NCBI RefSeq assembly: GCF_000020505.1
Contig: NC_011027.1
Location: forward strand, 1,286,001-1,350,000
DNA from: Chlorobaculum parvum NCIB 8327
Lineage (GTDB): Bacteria; Bacteroidota; Chlorobiia; Chlorobiales; Chlorobiaceae
DNA length: 64,000 nucleotides
Direction: 5' to 3'
A program made the position numbers and the translations under genes. Shown here piece after piece: positions 18,029 to 26,447 of this stretch. How positions within the stretch are numbered: the first letter of the stretch is position 1; each line of letters opens with the position of its first letter. Below the pieces are notes generated by a model that was not told the DNA's origin, searched no databases, and was given only the letters and a program-made list of their open reading frames with translations.

Positions 18029-18902
18029 TCTAACTCCCCTTTTCATTCTCCTCGCGCTCTGTCTGCAAACGCTGGCGGGGTGCTCGAAACCGCAGAGCTC
18101 CGACAATGCAGAGAAAGCGGTGGCGGAAGTTCCGCAACGCATCGTCAGCCTCGCGCCGAGCCTCACCGAGATGCTCTACGCCATCGGCGCGGGGCCACAG
18201 CTCGTAGGCAGAACCAGCGCCTGCGACTGGCCCGCCGAAGCCGAAAAGGTGGCGGTGGTCGGTTCGTTCGGACGCCCGTCACTGGAGGTGCTCGCATCGA
18301 TGAATCCCGACCTCGTGCTCGACGTCGATCTTGACGATGACCAGACGGCGAAAAAAATGGCCGAGATGCACATCCGTCGCGAGCACATCCGCTGCCAGGA
18401 TCCCGAGGAGCTGCCCACCGCACTCCGCAAGCTCGGCGCGCTCACCGGCCACGTCCGGCAGGCAGACAGCCTCGCGACGGTGATCGAGCAAGGACTGGCG
18501 AAGTATCGCAAGGAGGCCGATGCGAAGCAGCACAAAACCCGCATCTACCTTGAAATCTGGAACGATCCGCTCTGGACAGGCGGTCGCGACAGCTTCGTGT
18601 CGCGGCTGATCGGTTACGCGGGCGGCCAGAACATCGGTGACGAGGTCGAGAAGGAGTACTTCCAGGTCTCACCGGAATGGGTCATCAAGCAGAATCCGGA
18701 CGTGATCGCCTGCATGTACATGGCCAACGAAGCGCCTGCCGCTGCCGCTTTGAAGCAGCGTCCCGGCTGGCAGGGCATCAGCGCCGTGCGCAACGACCGG
18801 GTTTACGACAAGTTCGACAACCGCCTCTACCTGCGCCCCGGCCCGCGCATCCTCGAAGGCATCGCCGGAATGAAAAAGCTGATCGAGAGCAATGAAGAGT
18901 AA
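18006..18902 (+). CDS. BtuF-like corrinoid-binding lipoprotein (second copy)
   Basis: A 298-residue binding protein from the ATG at 18006, with a lipoprotein signal (LALCLQTLAGC, lipidated Cys near residue 22). The mature part has the BtuF start QRIVSLAPSLTEMLYAIGAGPQLVGRTSACDWPAEA and the segment VLASMNPDLVLDVD, characteristic of B12-binding proteins. It overlaps the NUDIX gene by 23 bases and cbiA by 11 bases, forming a compact operon. No permease or ATPase is encoded beside it, so it probably shares BtuCD from the minus-strand operon. Confidence 0.88.
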   Translation: MPACSRRNLTPLFILLALCLQTLAGCSKPQSSDNAEKAVAEVPQRIVSLAPSLTEMLYAIGAGPQLVGRTSACDWPAEAEKVAVVGSFGRPSLEVLASMNPDLVLDVDLDDDQTAKKMAEMHIRREHIRCQDPEELPTALRKLGALTGHVRQADSLATVIEQGLAKYRKEADAKQHKTRIYLEIWNDPLWTGGRDSFVSRLIGYAGGQNIGDEVEKEYFQVSPEWVIKQNPDVIACMYMANEAPAAAALKQRPGWQGISAVRNDRVYDKFDNRLYLRPGPRILEGIAGMKKLIESNEE

Positions 18903-20220
18903 TCGTGGCTTTCTCATCGCCGCCCCGTCGAGCGGCTCCGGCAAGACGACTATCACCCTCGGTCTGTTGCGGCTTTTCGCGCGGCGCGGCATGGAGGTGC
19001 AGCCCTTCAAGTGCGGGCCGGACTACCTCGACACGATGCTGCACGCGATGGCCGCTTCGACCGGAGAAGCCTCGAAACCGGGCCTCAATCTCGATACCTT
19101 CATGGCCTCGAAAGAGCACGTGCGTTCGCTCTTCGCCAGCCACGCGGCATCGGCAGACATCTCGATGGTCGAGGGGGTGATGGGGCTGTTTGACGGAGCC
19201 GAGCGCTCGAACGGCAGCAGCGCCGAGATCGCCACCTTGCTTGGCCTACCGGTCATCATGGTGATCGATGGTTCGAAGATGGCCTACTCGGCAGCGCCGA
19301 TCCTGTACGGATTCAAGAACTTCGACCCGTCGGTCAACGTGGCGGGCGTGATCTTCAACCGCGTCGGCAGCGCGTCGCACTACAGCTACCTCGAAGCCGC
19401 CGCGAAGGACGTTGGCGTCGAACCGCTCGGCTACCTGCCGCGCAACAGCGCCATCACCATCGACGAGCGACACCTCGGCCTCAACACCTCGGCGGAGTAC
19501 GACCGCGAAAAGCTCATCGATGCGATGGCCGACCACATCGAAAAAACGGTCAACATCGAGCGGTTGCTCGAAGTGGCGCGGATCGAACTGCCGGAAGTCG
19601 AACCGATCCGTCCGGTGGCGAAAAAGTCGGGCAAGATGATCGCCGTGGCGCGGGACGAAGCGTTCAACTTCATCTACCACGCCAACATCGAGGCGCTCAA
19701 GCAGTACGGCGAGGTGCGCTTCTTCAGCCCGCTGCACGACCACGAGCTACCCGAAGCCGACCTGGTTTACCTCGCCGGAGGCTACCCGGAGCTGCACGCG
19801 CGAGCGCTTGCCGCGAACGCCGAAATGCGCAATGCTATCGCTGAATGGTGCCGCAACGGAGGCGCGACCTACGCCGAATGCGGTGGTCTGATGTACCTCG
19901 GCCAGACGCTCACCCTCGCCGACGGGGCGACCCACCCGATGTGCGGCGTGCTCGACCTCGACACCACCATGCAGGAGGCCCGCCTCACGCTCGGCTACCG
20001 CAAGGTGTATCCGGCGGATGCGAACGGTGTGGAGCTGCGAGGCCACGAATTCCACTACTCCCGCATCTCGCGGCAAGGCGAAATCGACACCATCGCCGAA
20101 ATCCGCAACGCCCGCGACCAAGAGGTTCCAACCAGCCTCTTCCGCGTCGGCAACACCATCGCCTCCTACCTGCACCTCTACTGGGGCGAACGCGACCATC
20201 TCGCTAACTGGTTTTTCTGA
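18892..20220 (+). CDS. cbiA: Cobyrinate a,c-diamide synthase CbiA/CobB
   Basis: CbiA uses glutamine and ATP to amidate the a and c side chains of cobyrinic acid. The 442-residue protein has the P-loop APSSGSGKTT at 11-20, FKCGPDYLDTMLH (the substrate region) at about 39-51, VEGVMGLFDGA, and a C-terminal glutamine amidotransferase domain with nucleophile Cys330 in TYAECGGLMYLG. Its start overlaps the upstream binding-protein gene by 11 bases. It is the only enzyme here acting before adenosylation, so the other corrin-ring genes must be elsewhere. NflD/CfbB relatives are possible but less likely. Confidence 0.93.
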   Translation: MKSNRGFLIAAPSSGSGKTTITLGLLRLFARRGMEVQPFKCGPDYLDTMLHAMAASTGEASKPGLNLDTFMASKEHVRSLFASHAASADISMVEGVMGLFDGAERSNGSSAEIATLLGLPVIMVIDGSKMAYSAAPILYGFKNFDPSVNVAGVIFNRVGSASHYSYLEAAAKDVGVEPLGYLPRNSAITIDERHLGLNTSAEYDREKLIDAMADHIEKTVNIERLLEVARIELPEVEPIRPVAKKSGKMIAVARDEAFNFIYHANIEALKQYGEVRFFSPLHDHELPEADLVYLAGGYPELHARALAANAEMRNAIAEWCRNGGATYAECGGLMYLGQTLTLADGATHPMCGVLDLDTTMQEARLTLGYRKVYPADANGVELRGHEFHYSRISRQGEIDTIAEIRNARDQEVPTSLFRVGNTIASYLHLYWGERDHLANWFF

Positions 20221-20255
20221 ATACAGTTATAAACGAATCAGCATGACAGCTGACC

Positions 20256-20900
20256 TCAGCGGTTCGTTCGCCGGAATGTGAACCAGGCGAACTCCTGCGT
20301 CGAGCCGGAAGGAGTAAGATGTTGAACGTCGCTTGATGAGACAAGTTTGAAGCGCGGCGCGAAAACGCTCGAAACCAGTGCGGCATCGTAGCGTTGCACC
20401 GTGAGACCGCTGCACCGTTCCGGGCCGTTCGTGGCGAAGGTGCCGATGATCGCCACGCCGTCCTCGTCGAGGCAGGCGTCGAGGCTCGCCAGATAGCGGC
20501 GGCGGTCATCCTCGCCTGTCATGAAGTGAAACACCGCCCGGTCATGCCACAGGCTGAATTTTTTTGGCGAGCGGAACGTGCGGATGTCGGCACAAATCCA
20601 GGCGACGCGAGAAGCTGACGAGCTTATCCGGTTTCGAGCTTCATCGAGCGCTTTTTGGGAACAATCCACAATCGTGATGTCGGCATAGCCGAGATTCACC
20701 AGCGTTTCCGCAAGCAGCGACGCGCCGCCGCCCGCGTCGATAACCGGCGCATCTCGGGCGATACCCGTCGCCTCAATCAGGCGCAGCGACTCCTGCGGGA
20801 CGCTCTGATACCAGCTCAGGCGCTCGAATGGCGCGGCGTGATATTTTGCATCCCAGTGCTGGCGCAGCTCTTCCGCTTCGGTTGAACAATGTCTGGACAT
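20256..20900 (-). CDS. Class I SAM-dependent methyltransferase downstream of cooS
   Basis: A 214-residue Rossmann-fold methyltransferase: motif I VIDAGGGASLLAETL at 53-67, acidic residue after the second strand in ITIVDCSQKAL, and RVAWICADIRTF as motif II/III. The N-terminus (HWDAKYHAAPFERLSWYQSVP) resembles TehB/thiopurine-methyltransferase-like small-molecule methyltransferases. It starts only 12 bases after the cooS stop and is thus probably the last gene of that operon. The substrate is unknown. Membership of the cooS operon hints at a small thiol, metalloid or substrate-derived molecule. Confidence 0.85.
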   Translation of the reverse strand: MSRHCSTEAEELRQHWDAKYHAAPFERLSWYQSVPQESLRLIEATGIARDAPVIDAGGGASLLAETLVNLGYADITIVDCSQKALDEARNRISSSASRVAWICADIRTFRSPKKFSLWHDRAVFHFMTGEDDRRRYLASLDACLDEDGVAIIGTFATNGPERCSGLTVQRYDAALVSSVFAPRFKLVSSSDVQHLTPSGSTQEFAWFTFRRTNR

Positions 20901-20912
20901 GTCGTTCCCCCG

Positions 20913-23030
20913 TCAACCATTCATGCAGCACGATTTGCCGATCTCGACCGTGTCAGGAATCGTCTCCTCGATCTCTTCCTTCGTACCGATGACGTAGTCG
21001 CTGACCGGCCAGCCGAGGGCTTCGCGCTTGCGATTGAGCATCCGCAGAATGTCTTCGGAGGTCTGGTAGGGATCGGGATTCCAGTTCATCGCCGCGCCGA
21101 CCATCGTGCGCAGCCGGTTGCTCACGTAATCGATAAAGCGGTCGGATGCGAGGGTATTGTCCTGCACGCAGGAGTAGGTTTCGATGCCGTTGAGGATGAA
21201 GGCGTAGCGCGCGCCCATCGTCTTTTCGGCGGCGGGGTCGGCAGCCACCATCGCAAAGGGCATCGCCGGATTTGGCTGGCCCGCCGCGTTGGCCGTGTAG
21301 GCCATGACCTGGCTGGCTCGCGTGCTGTCAGTGCACGCGCCGACGTGCAGCACAGGCGGAATCTGCAAGGTTTCGACCACCTCGCGAAGTCCGGGGCCGC
21401 ACAGCTTCGAGGCGTCCGGGTGCGCCAGACCGGCGAACAGCAGCCCCATACCGGAGCAGCCGTGGGCGGTCACGAGCACGTCGTTCTTGATAAGCTGGCG
21501 GGCGATGATGACCTGGTTGCGCTCGAACACCGCGCCGCGAATGTTGCCGCAGGAACCGAAGTTCACGATGCCGCGAATCTTGCCCTCCTCCAGCAACCGG
21601 GCGAGGCCGTGAATCTTCTTTTCGGGCATCGATCCCTCGAACAGCCGGGCGATCTCCTCGACGCTGAAGCCCAACTCCACCTTTGCCTTGATGTCGGGAA
21701 TATGGATTTTTTCGCTGTCGCGGTTGACATAGTTTTCGATGGCAATGTCGAGAATCTCTTCGGCAAGCTCGTAAATCCTGTCGAGATTTTTGAGATAGTA
21801 GTCGAGTTCGAGCACAATCGCCCCCTCCTTGCGGCCCGATGGCGAGGTGGTGATCACCTTGGTGTGGAAGCGACGGGCGACAGGCATCATGCCGGGCAGC
21901 ACATCCTGCTGATCGACCACGATCGCCTCGAACGCGCCCGTGGCGACGGCCATTTCGGCGGAGGAGGCCATTGCGACGAGCGGAATGCCGAGGTCGCGCT
22001 CGACGAACTCCCCGCCGGTGCAGCACATGCCGTAGAGGCGGATGTCCTCCGCGCCGACCGCCTTCACCTTCTCCATGATCTTCGGCGTGCCGACGATGTC
22101 GCAGATGGCGAAGGCCACCATCGGCGCGTGGCCGTTGATGCCGATGTTGATGCAGTTGTCCTTGCGGATGCTGCCGAGATTGACGTTGAGCTTCGAGCGC
22201 CGAGGCAGGCCGTACACGATATCAGTGGCGAGCGACGTCGAGACCACGGTGGTGTAGGCGTAGGCGAGCACCGTGCGCAGGAACGCCTGCATGTGGCTCT
22301 CGAAGTCGGAGTCTGTGCCGTGACTGGTGAGGTTGTTGGACTCGAAACACTCGTGATAGGCGCTGATCGGGATGATGCCGAGCTGCTCCCAAAGCTCCGA
22401 GCGCTCTTTCGGGGCGAGCGCAAAGAGCGTGTCGTGATGCTTCGGCAAGGCGCGCTGCAAGTCGTCGATGAAGCGGTCGGCGATCTCGACGCAGATCTGC
22501 TCGACGCTTTTGCCCTCGGCGTCGAGACCGAGCGCTTTGGCGACCGCCCACGCCTTTTCGGGGCACTTGATCGGAATCGGCGCCGATCCATCGCCTGCCG
22601 CCTTTAGGGCGATGAACACCTCGCGGGCGTGCGCGCCGTGCGCCGACATGCCCGAGGCGAGCCGCCGCAGCGCGTTGCCCGCGACGATCAGATCGACATC
22701 CTTCCCACAGATCGAGTGGGGATGCTTTTCGTTCACCCGGCACGGGCCGTACGAGCAGAAGGCGCAACACGCGCCGGTGAGGCCGAAACCGCACTGCGGA
22801 TGCTGCTGCATGAAGCGGTCGAAGGTGTTGCCTATCCCCTCTTTCTCCATGTGCCCGACCATCTCCGCCACCGCCTTGTTGGCCGTGTGGGCGATCACCT
22901 CTTCCTTGCTGTAATTGAGCTTGTGCACGAGCTTTATACGCTCATTCAGCGACATCCCCGGACGATACACCGGAGCCTGCCGCGAACTGGTCAGCTCGTC
23001 GTTGTACTGATATTTTTTCTCGTCTGACAT
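20913..23030 (-). CDS. CooS-type anaerobic carbon monoxide dehydrogenase homologue with altered C-cluster
   Basis: A 705-residue protein of the Ni,Fe-CODH (CooS) family. D-cluster cysteines 80 and 88 and B-cluster cysteines 89, 92, 97 and 108 are present (QCGFGLTGACC, FCSYGPC, ICGKD), as is His131. C-cluster ligands His301 (NGHAP), Cys336/337 (MCCTGGE), Cys494 (GSCGN), Cys525 (HGCSG) and Cys566 (VGACTD) and Lys603 are all visible. The remaining expected cysteine, found in family members in a DxQC-type motif, is Asp376 here (VVDQQDVLPG, codon 21903-21905). The enzyme should fold and bind Fe-S clusters, but its active metal site must differ from the canonical one. CO oxidation is therefore uncertain. 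Cytochrome, ABC-transporter and cooC genes lie upstream. Confidence 0.88.
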   Translation of the reverse strand: MSDEKKYQYNDELTSSRQAPVYRPGMSLNERIKLVHKLNYSKEEVIAHTANKAVAEMVGHMEKEGIGNTFDRFMQQHPQCGFGLTGACCAFCSYGPCRVNEKHPHSICGKDVDLIVAGNALRRLASGMSAHGAHAREVFIALKAAGDGSAPIPIKCPEKAWAVAKALGLDAEGKSVEQICVEIADRFIDDLQRALPKHHDTLFALAPKERSELWEQLGIIPISAYHECFESNNLTSHGTDSDFESHMQAFLRTVLAYAYTTVVSTSLATDIVYGLPRRSKLNVNLGSIRKDNCINIGINGHAPMVAFAICDIVGTPKIMEKVKAVGAEDIRLYGMCCTGGEFVERDLGIPLVAMASSAEMAVATGAFEAIVVDQQDVLPGMMPVARRFHTKVITTSPSGRKEGAIVLELDYYLKNLDRIYELAEEILDIAIENYVNRDSEKIHIPDIKAKVELGFSVEEIARLFEGSMPEKKIHGLARLLEEGKIRGIVNFGSCGNIRGAVFERNQVIIARQLIKNDVLVTAHGCSGMGLLFAGLAHPDASKLCGPGLREVVETLQIPPVLHVGACTDSTRASQVMAYTANAAGQPNPAMPFAMVAADPAAEKTMGARYAFILNGIETYSCVQDNTLASDRFIDYVSNRLRTMVGAAMNWNPDPYQTSEDILRMLNRKREALGWPVSDYVIGTKEEIEETIPDTVEIGKSCCMNG

Positions 23031-23050
23031 GATCGTACTCCATTGTTGGT

Positions 23051-23821
23051 TCAGGGCTTTTTCAGCGACCGGACATAGCGCACCAGCTCGTCGATCTGCT
23101 CGCCGGTGAGGCTCTCACGCCACGGCGGCATGTAGTAAGCGTTGGACCGCGCCGGATCGGCGATGCCTTCTGAAATAATTTTTCTGAGTTCTTCGTCGCT
23201 CATCGCCTGCACCTCGCTGCCGCCGAGCGGCCTGATAGTAATGCCGAGCTTTCGCGCGATCTCTCCGTTGCCATCACCTTTCTTGCCGTGGCACATGATG
23301 CACGACATACCGTAAATGTCCGAAGCGGTGTAGCCGCTTTTTTTCTCCAGCTCGACCGGCACCCCTCGGTTAAGTACCCGGATATAGGCCACGATATCCT
23401 CGATCTGGGCGTAACTGAGCTGCATGCCGAGCGGACGCATGTGAATCGACTTTCCGTGCGACACGCCGCCCCGGCTGATGACGTCGTGAATCTCCCTGTC
23501 GGTTTTCCCGGCAAAGGAGTCGCGATCCGCCAGATCGGCTGGCTTCACCGAAAGCGTCCAGGCGTAAGGGCCGTCGCCGCGCCCGCTCTGACCGTGGCAG
23601 ATGAAGCAGTAGCCGAGGTAGAGCCGAAGGCCGTTGACCGCACGTTCGTTGGTCGTCGGGTCATTGCCGGTTGCGTGCTCCAACTCCGCCACCCCGGCCG
23701 CCGGCATATTATCCGCTACTTTTCCCCGCTTTTCGCCTAGCGGCTCGCCCTTGCATGCGCCGAGCAATCCCGTAGCCAGAAGGAGGCAGGTAACAGCCCC
23801 TCTATATTTCTTGTGTGCCAT
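23051..23821 (-). CDS. Diheme cytochrome c lipoprotein
   Basis: A 256-residue exported protein with a lipobox (LLGAC, lipidated Cys23) and two tandem cytochrome c domains. Heme sites are CFICH at 72-76 and CIMCH at 174-178, with likely axial methionines in HMRPLGMQLSY (first domain) and AYYMPPWRESL (second). It would face the periplasm, anchored to a membrane. It lies 20 bases upstream of cooS and shares its transcript. How a periplasmic cytochrome would exchange electrons with a cytoplasmic CooS-like enzyme is not clear, so it may act on the transported compound or on a separate step of the pathway. Confidence 0.88.
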   Translation of the reverse strand: MAHKKYRGAVTCLLLATGLLGACKGEPLGEKRGKVADNMPAAGVAELEHATGNDPTTNERAVNGLRLYLGYCFICHGQSGRGDGPYAWTLSVKPADLADRDSFAGKTDREIHDVISRGGVSHGKSIHMRPLGMQLSYAQIEDIVAYIRVLNRGVPVELEKKSGYTASDIYGMSCIMCHGKKGDGNGEIARKLGITIRPLGGSEVQAMSDEELRKIISEGIADPARSNAYYMPPWRESLTGEQIDELVRYVRSLKKP

Positions 23822-23859
23822 GATGCGATAGGGTTATCCGTTTATGTTAAAAGGCAGCC

Positions 23860-24669
23860 CTAAAAGACAAGATCAAGTTCATCATCCTTCAGAGACGAAT
23901 AGAGCTGAATGATCTGGTCGCGCAGATCACTGAACTCCGCATCCGTGCGACACACCTTTTCGTGCCGTGGCCGGGGCAAATGGTTCTCGATGATCTTTTT
24001 CACCCTGCCGGGATTGATGTCCATCACGCAGATTTTGTCGGAAAGGAAGATCGCCTCATCGACGTCGTGGGTCACGAAAAAGATGGTCGTCCTAGTTTTT
24101 TCCCACGCTTTCAGAATCTGGATCTGCATCTCCTCCTTGGTGAGGGCGTCGAGCGCCTCGAACGGTTCGTCCATGAGCAGGATTTTCGGGTGGTTCGCCA
24201 AAGCGCGCGCAATCGCCGCCCGCTGGCGCATACCGCCGGAAATTTCATGCACCATGTTCTCTGCAGATCCCTTCAAGCCGACGATGTCGAGGTACTCCAG
24301 CGCGATTTTTCGCCGCTCCTTTTTCGAGACCCCCTTGAGTTCAAGGCCGATCTCCACATTTTCTACCACGTTCCGCCACGGCAGGAGCGCGTACTCCTGA
24401 AACACCATCCCCTTGTGCGGACCGGGTCCATGCTCCTCCTTGCCGTCGAGAATCACGCGGCCCGAGGACTGCTCCAGGAGACCGGCAACGATTTGCAGGG
24501 TGACCGATTTGCCGCATCCGGTCGGGCCGAGGATGCAGACGAACTCCCCTTCGTCGATCTTGAGATTCACCCCCTCGAGCACCCTGAATTCAGCGCCATC
24601 CTTCACGAAGGTCTTGCAGACATCTTTCAGCTCAAGCAGAAGTTTTCCGGTTGTGATCGTCTCGTTCAT
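23860..24669 (-). CDS. ABC transporter ATP-binding protein, NrtD/SsuB/TauB type
   Basis: A 269-residue ABC ATPase of the nitrate/sulfonate/taurine class. Walker A GPTGCGKSV is near residue 50, the signature is EISGGMRQRAAIARAL and Walker B is ILLMDEPFEALDA, followed by the switch His in FVTHDVDEA. The C-terminal residues after about 225 are an extra charged tail (PRPRHEKVCRTDAEFSD) common in this subfamily. It is one of two ATPase genes in the cluster, 38 bases upstream of the cytochrome gene. Transporters of this class import small anions or sulfonates. Confidence 0.92.
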   Translation of the reverse strand: MNETITTGKLLLELKDVCKTFVKDGAEFRVLEGVNLKIDEGEFVCILGPTGCGKSVTLQIVAGLLEQSSGRVILDGKEEHGPGPHKGMVFQEYALLPWRNVVENVEIGLELKGVSKKERRKIALEYLDIVGLKGSAENMVHEISGGMRQRAAIARALANHPKILLMDEPFEALDALTKEEMQIQILKAWEKTRTTIFFVTHDVDEAIFLSDKICVMDINPGRVKKIIENHLPRPRHEKVCRTDAEFSDLRDQIIQLYSSLKDDELDLVF

Positions 24670-24704
24670 GTTTTTCAGATTTTATCTTTGACCGGCGAAG
24701 CCGT

Positions 24705-25513
24705 TCAGGCCACGCGGCAGGTTCGCATCCCGACATCCTTTTTGATGACATTCATCACCGTCTCGCGGAACGCCACGAAGCGGTGGTGGAACCCGGGATC
24801 GCGGGCCGCGCTGCCAAGCCTCGGCCTTGGCAGCTCGTTGCGCAGCACCGCGTCGATTTCCCCATGTTTGCCGAGCACGATGATGCGGTCGGAGAGCTTG
24901 ACCGCTTCGTCAAGATCGGAGGTGACGAACACCACCGTATTCTTTTCAGTCGCCCAGATGTTGGTAATCTCCTGATGCATGGTCATCTTCGTCTTCGAGT
25001 CGAGCGCATTGAAAGCGCCATCCATGAGCAGGATTTTCGGGCGGATGGCCAAAATCATCGCCAGCGACGCGCGGCGCTTCATGCCGCCGGAAAGCTCGAC
25101 AGGGTGCTTGTTGGCGGCGTAGCCGAGGCCGACCATGTCGAGGTAGCGCATCGCCTCGGCCTTGCGCTGCCCTGCGTCCATCTCGCGGTTCTGGAACTCG
25201 AAACCGAGTTCCACGTTTTTCAGCACGGTGCGCCACGGAAGCAGCGCATACTCCTGAAAAATCATCCCCCGATCCGCACCCGGCCCTGTGACCTGCTCGC
25301 CTTCGAGAAGGATGGAGCCGGTACTGGGGAAATCGAGCCCCGCAATCAGGTTCAGCAGGGTGGACTTGCCGCAACCGGTCGGACCGACGATGACGAGGAA
25401 TTCATTTTTCATCACCTCGAAGGTACAGTCATGAAGCACCTGCATCACCCCCGCTCCCGTTCGAAGCGTTTCGAAACATGCTCAACGCTGATGAGAATCT
25501 GTTCTTGCTTCAT
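24705..25513 (-). CDS. Second ABC transporter ATP-binding protein, apparently frameshifted near its N-terminus
   Basis: From 25448 (GTG) or 25445 (ATG) a 247-residue ABC ATPase is open, with Walker A GPTGCGKST, signature ELSGGMKRRASLAMIL, Walker B ILLMDGAFNALDS (the usual catalytic Glu after Asp appears as Gly) and a later VTSDLDEA where family members have VTHD. It lacks the normal first beta-strands. These are encoded just upstream in another frame: ATG 25513 gives MKQEQILISVEHVSKRFERERG, then stops at 25445-25447. Adding one G to the G5 run (25448-25452 on the plus strand as C5) would fuse the two. The stop and restart overlap as GTGATG. The changed Walker B and H-loop residues suggest a weak or inactive ATPase partner. 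Confidence 0.85.
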
Positions 25514-25524
25514 CGGTTCTCCCT

Positions 25525-26316
25525 TCAAAGTTTCCATGCGAATTTTTTAATCAACCACCGGTTGGCCGAGTCGAGCAGATAGCCGATCGCGCCGATTACC
25601 ATGATGGTGGCCATGAGCTGGTCGTAGCGGAAGCGGTCGCGGGTGTCGAGAATGAAGTAGCCGAGACCGTCCGGCACGCCCAGCATCTCCGCCGGAACGA
25701 GGATGATCCAGCTCACCCCTACGGCGAGCCTGAGGCCGGTGAGCATGTCCGGTACGGCAGCGGGGATAATCACCTTGCGCAGAATGCCAGTGTCCTTTGC
25801 GCCCATCGTTCGGGACATGTTCACCCAAAGCGGGCTGACCCGTCCCGCGCCGTGCGAAGTATTCAGGATCAGCGGCCAGATAGCGACCAGCCAGAGCAGA
25901 AAGGTCACGGAAACATCGCCCACACCAAAGATGATGATAGCGATGGGCATCCACGCAAGCGGCGAAATCATGCGCATGAACTGGAACACCACGTAAGTGA
26001 GCTGCTCGACTCTTTTGAAGTAGCCAACCAGAACACCGATAGGGAGCGCAACGATAATGGCCAGTAAAAGGCTGGTCAACACCCTGCGAATACTTGGAAT
26101 GGCGTGGTGTATCAGCTCTCCGCTTTTTATCATCTCGAACAGCGCCGAAAATGCCGCAACAGGCGAGAATGAGTCGCTGAAATCAGCGCCGAAAAGTTTG
26201 AACATGCTGGCGAGCTGCCAGACGGCGAGGAAGAGCAAAATACCGGTTAGATAAAATACCCTGTCCAGCAGTTTCCCCTGAACTCCTGTGGCATTGCTGC
26301 CATTCTGATTTGCCAT
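25525..26316 (-). CDS. ABC transporter permease, NrtB/SsuC/TauC type
   Basis: A 263-residue permease with about six hydrophobic segments, starting near residue 18 (RVFYLTGILLFLAVWQLASM). The coupling-loop region has SRTMGAKDTGILRKVIIPAAVPDMLTGLRLAVGVSW, a classical EAA-like motif of the nitrate/taurine importer family. It lies 11 bases upstream of the MKQEQ start of the second ATPase gene. With the binding protein and two ATPases it makes a complete importer, in which the two different ATPases may form a heterodimer. Confidence 0.92.
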   Translation of the reverse strand: MANQNGSNATGVQGKLLDRVFYLTGILLFLAVWQLASMFKLFGADFSDSFSPVAAFSALFEMIKSGELIHHAIPSIRRVLTSLLLAIIVALPIGVLVGYFKRVEQLTYVVFQFMRMISPLAWMPIAIIIFGVGDVSVTFLLWLVAIWPLILNTSHGAGRVSPLWVNMSRTMGAKDTGILRKVIIPAAVPDMLTGLRLAVGVSWIILVPAEMLGVPDGLGYFILDTRDRFRYDQLMATIMVIGAIGYLLDSANRWLIKKFAWKL

Positions 26317-26447
26317 AAAACAGATTCCGATAGCTGGTTACCAAAATATTCCTGACACGCGCGCGCCCACAACCGGCACGGGCGAGACGTGCCAGAACGA
26401 TGCCGGGGTTAAAATGGACCGGAGGAAGTGAACGATCCCTGACGCGG

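Noticed and set aside
20889-22607. A 572-codon plus-strand frame opposite cooS
   Set aside because: It is antisense to a well-supported CooS gene with all family motifs. Long open antisense frames are common in GC-rich genes with strong codon bias, and the translated product (His/Asp/Arg-rich, no family motif) does not look like a protein.
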